Assembly (NCBI GenBank): GCA_963565915.1
Contig: OY751486.1
Span: forward strand, 5,332,001 to 5,396,000
Reading direction: 5' to 3'
Length of the DNA: 64,000 nt
DNA from: Entoloma clypeatum
Lineage: Eukaryota; Basidiomycota; Agaricomycetes; Agaricales; Entolomataceae
Both the position numbers and the translations under genes were made by a program. Below, in pieces: positions 63,299 through 64,000 of the stretch (its first letter is position 1; every line of letters starts with the position of its first letter). A model generated the notes under the pieces. That model worked only from the letters and a program-made list of their open reading frames with translations. It did no database searches and was not told the DNA's origin.

Positions 63299-63921
63299 TG
63301 TTGAAACTTTTCCATCACGTAGATTAGATTAGATTAGATTACATCACGTGACCTTTACACATCTTCAATTACATACTTGTTTGGTTGGTACAAACAGTAG
63401 TACGGTATATAAGACCAGGAAACTGTCAATATCAACAAGTTGTCTCTTGACTCTTAACCAGCTCCATCGCTCTTACCAGCCTCAACCGCTCTCACCAGCC
63501 TCACCCCTCCAAACCATGTAAGTGGCTAGAATGTGTTGAAACTTTTCCCATCACGTAGATTAGATTAGATTAGATTACATCACGTGACCTTTACATATCT
63601 TCATTACATACTTGTTTGGTTGGTACAAACAGTAGTATGGTATATAAGACCAGGAAACTGTCAATATCAACAAGTTGTCTCTTGACTCTTAACCAGCTCC
63701 ATCGCTCTTACCAGCCTCAACCGCTCTCACCAGCCTTACCCCTCCAAACCATGTAAGTGACCATAGCGGTATCGTAGAGTACTTCCACTGTAGCTATGTT
63801 GCTCAGTACACCTGTGGCTAGCACCCAGGTGGAACTTCAACAGAACGGTTATGTAGAGTACTTCCACTGTAGCTGTGTTGCTCAGTACATCTGTGGCTAG
63901 TGCCCAGGTGGAACTTCAACA
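63299..63921 (+). repeat. 3' LTR of the copia element, split by a solo LTR
   Basis: Parts 63299-63533 and 63848-63921 add up to 309 bp, the length of the 5' LTR, with one difference. Confidence 0.93.
63534..63842 (+). repeat. Solo LTR of the same copia family
   Basis: 309 bp, TGTTGAAACTT..CTTCAACA, with about a dozen differences from the host LTR. Flanks gaatg (63529-63533) and gaacg (63843-63847) are its target duplication with one change. It lies within the 3' LTR only. Confidence 0.9.
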
Positions 63922-64000
63922 ACTTTTAGAGACGTTGTCTTTGGGTTATGACCGCTCGCGAGACCTCTTTTATGAACTGGAGGCTTCCACAAGTTTGCTT

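Larger units (their letters stand above)
57849..63921 (+). mobile_element. Ty1/copia retrotransposon, nearly intact
   Basis: Flanked by ACTTT (57844-57848 and 63922-63926) inside gypsy E gag. LTRs 309 bp. The 3' LTR is split by a solo LTR of the same family (63534-63842). One long gag-pol frame of 1,551 codons has a single TGA near its end. Polypurine tract atggggggg at 63290-63298. The LTRs differ at one position (cgccc/tgccc, a CpG change), so the insertion is recent. Confidence 0.96.
42881..64000 (-). mobile_element. Ty3/gypsy retrotransposon E (interrupted, runs off right edge)
   Basis: Gag begins beyond 64000 and pol ends at 42885. It is split by copia (57849-63921), gypsy F (45716-52512) and Tc1/mariner (43829-44986). 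At each junction the reading frame is restored when the insertion and one target copy are removed. The net length in the window is about 7 kb plus the LTR. Its protease (CILDGGSQIVSMS), RT (YIDDVAVHG) and integrase (TDNAGPF, YNSRANGRIERPHWD) differ from the chromoviral type of A-D and F, marking a different gypsy lineage. At least seven in-frame TGA codons mark it as an old copy. Confidence 0.9.

Overview
The window is a repeat-rich, gene-poor stretch of fungal nuclear DNA, most likely from a mushroom-forming basidiomycete (Agaricomycete). This is inferred from 48-57 bp introns with GT..AG borders and from the mix of elements: chromodomain Ty3/gypsy elements, a Tad1-like LINE with RNase H, a copia element with a half-tRNA primer site, a DIRS-like tyrosine-recombinase element, a BED-finger hAT and a Tc1/mariner. 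No tRNA, rRNA, CRISPR array or prokaryotic operon was seen. All identifications come from reading motifs; no database search was possible.

Layout, left to right. 1-481: a partial KOW-domain (Spt5-like) exon. 482-1616: unassigned. 1617-18861: gypsy element A (minus strand), split by a LINE (7400-11621, target duplication of about 13 bp) and by gypsy B (11963-18110, duplication AGGAG). 18872-22281: a decayed hAT transposase gene holding a solo LTR (20413-21007). 22807-29555: gypsy C (plus strand), a relative of A. 29556-31666: DIRS-like remnant (minus). 31667-32082: a foldback MITE. 32083-38035: gypsy D (minus, decayed). 38153-38393: a gene fragment. 38607-42880: two inverted LTRs of one family around a five-exon gene (40108-41425). 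42881-64000: gypsy E (minus, runs off the right edge), into which a Tc1/mariner (43829-44986), gypsy F (45716-52512, duplication CTCTC) and a copia element (57849-63921, duplication ACTTT) inserted. The copia 3' LTR carries a solo LTR of its own family.

Four themes run through the window. (1) Gypsy A, B, C, D and F all show Tf1-like self-priming architecture: the first 10-11 nt predicted for the transcript, 32-34 nt after a TATA-like box and always starting AG, are complementary to a stretch 2 nt inside the 5' LTR. A and C differ there by a compensatory base pair. (2) A and C each carry, between the integrase/chromodomain and the 3' LTR, a convergent antisense gene for a coiled-coil protein with a split Zn2Cys6 cluster. 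The intron sits at the same codon and phase in both, and the LTR of A ends in six CGG triplets spaced 9-10 bp. I propose, as inference, a self-encoded regulator acting on its own element. (3) Decay is dominated by CpG-type C-to-T change: nonsense codons are nearly all TGA, two of them directly opposite CGA in the sister element, and catalytic residues of RT, integrase and protease have been lost by the same change. (4) Gypsy B keeps a GGGTTTT -1 frameshift site at its gag-pol overlap and the copia element keeps an initiator-tRNA half-molecule primer site.

The youngest insertions by LTR identity are gypsy B (LTRs read as identical) and copia (one difference in 309 bp). A, C, D and E are older.
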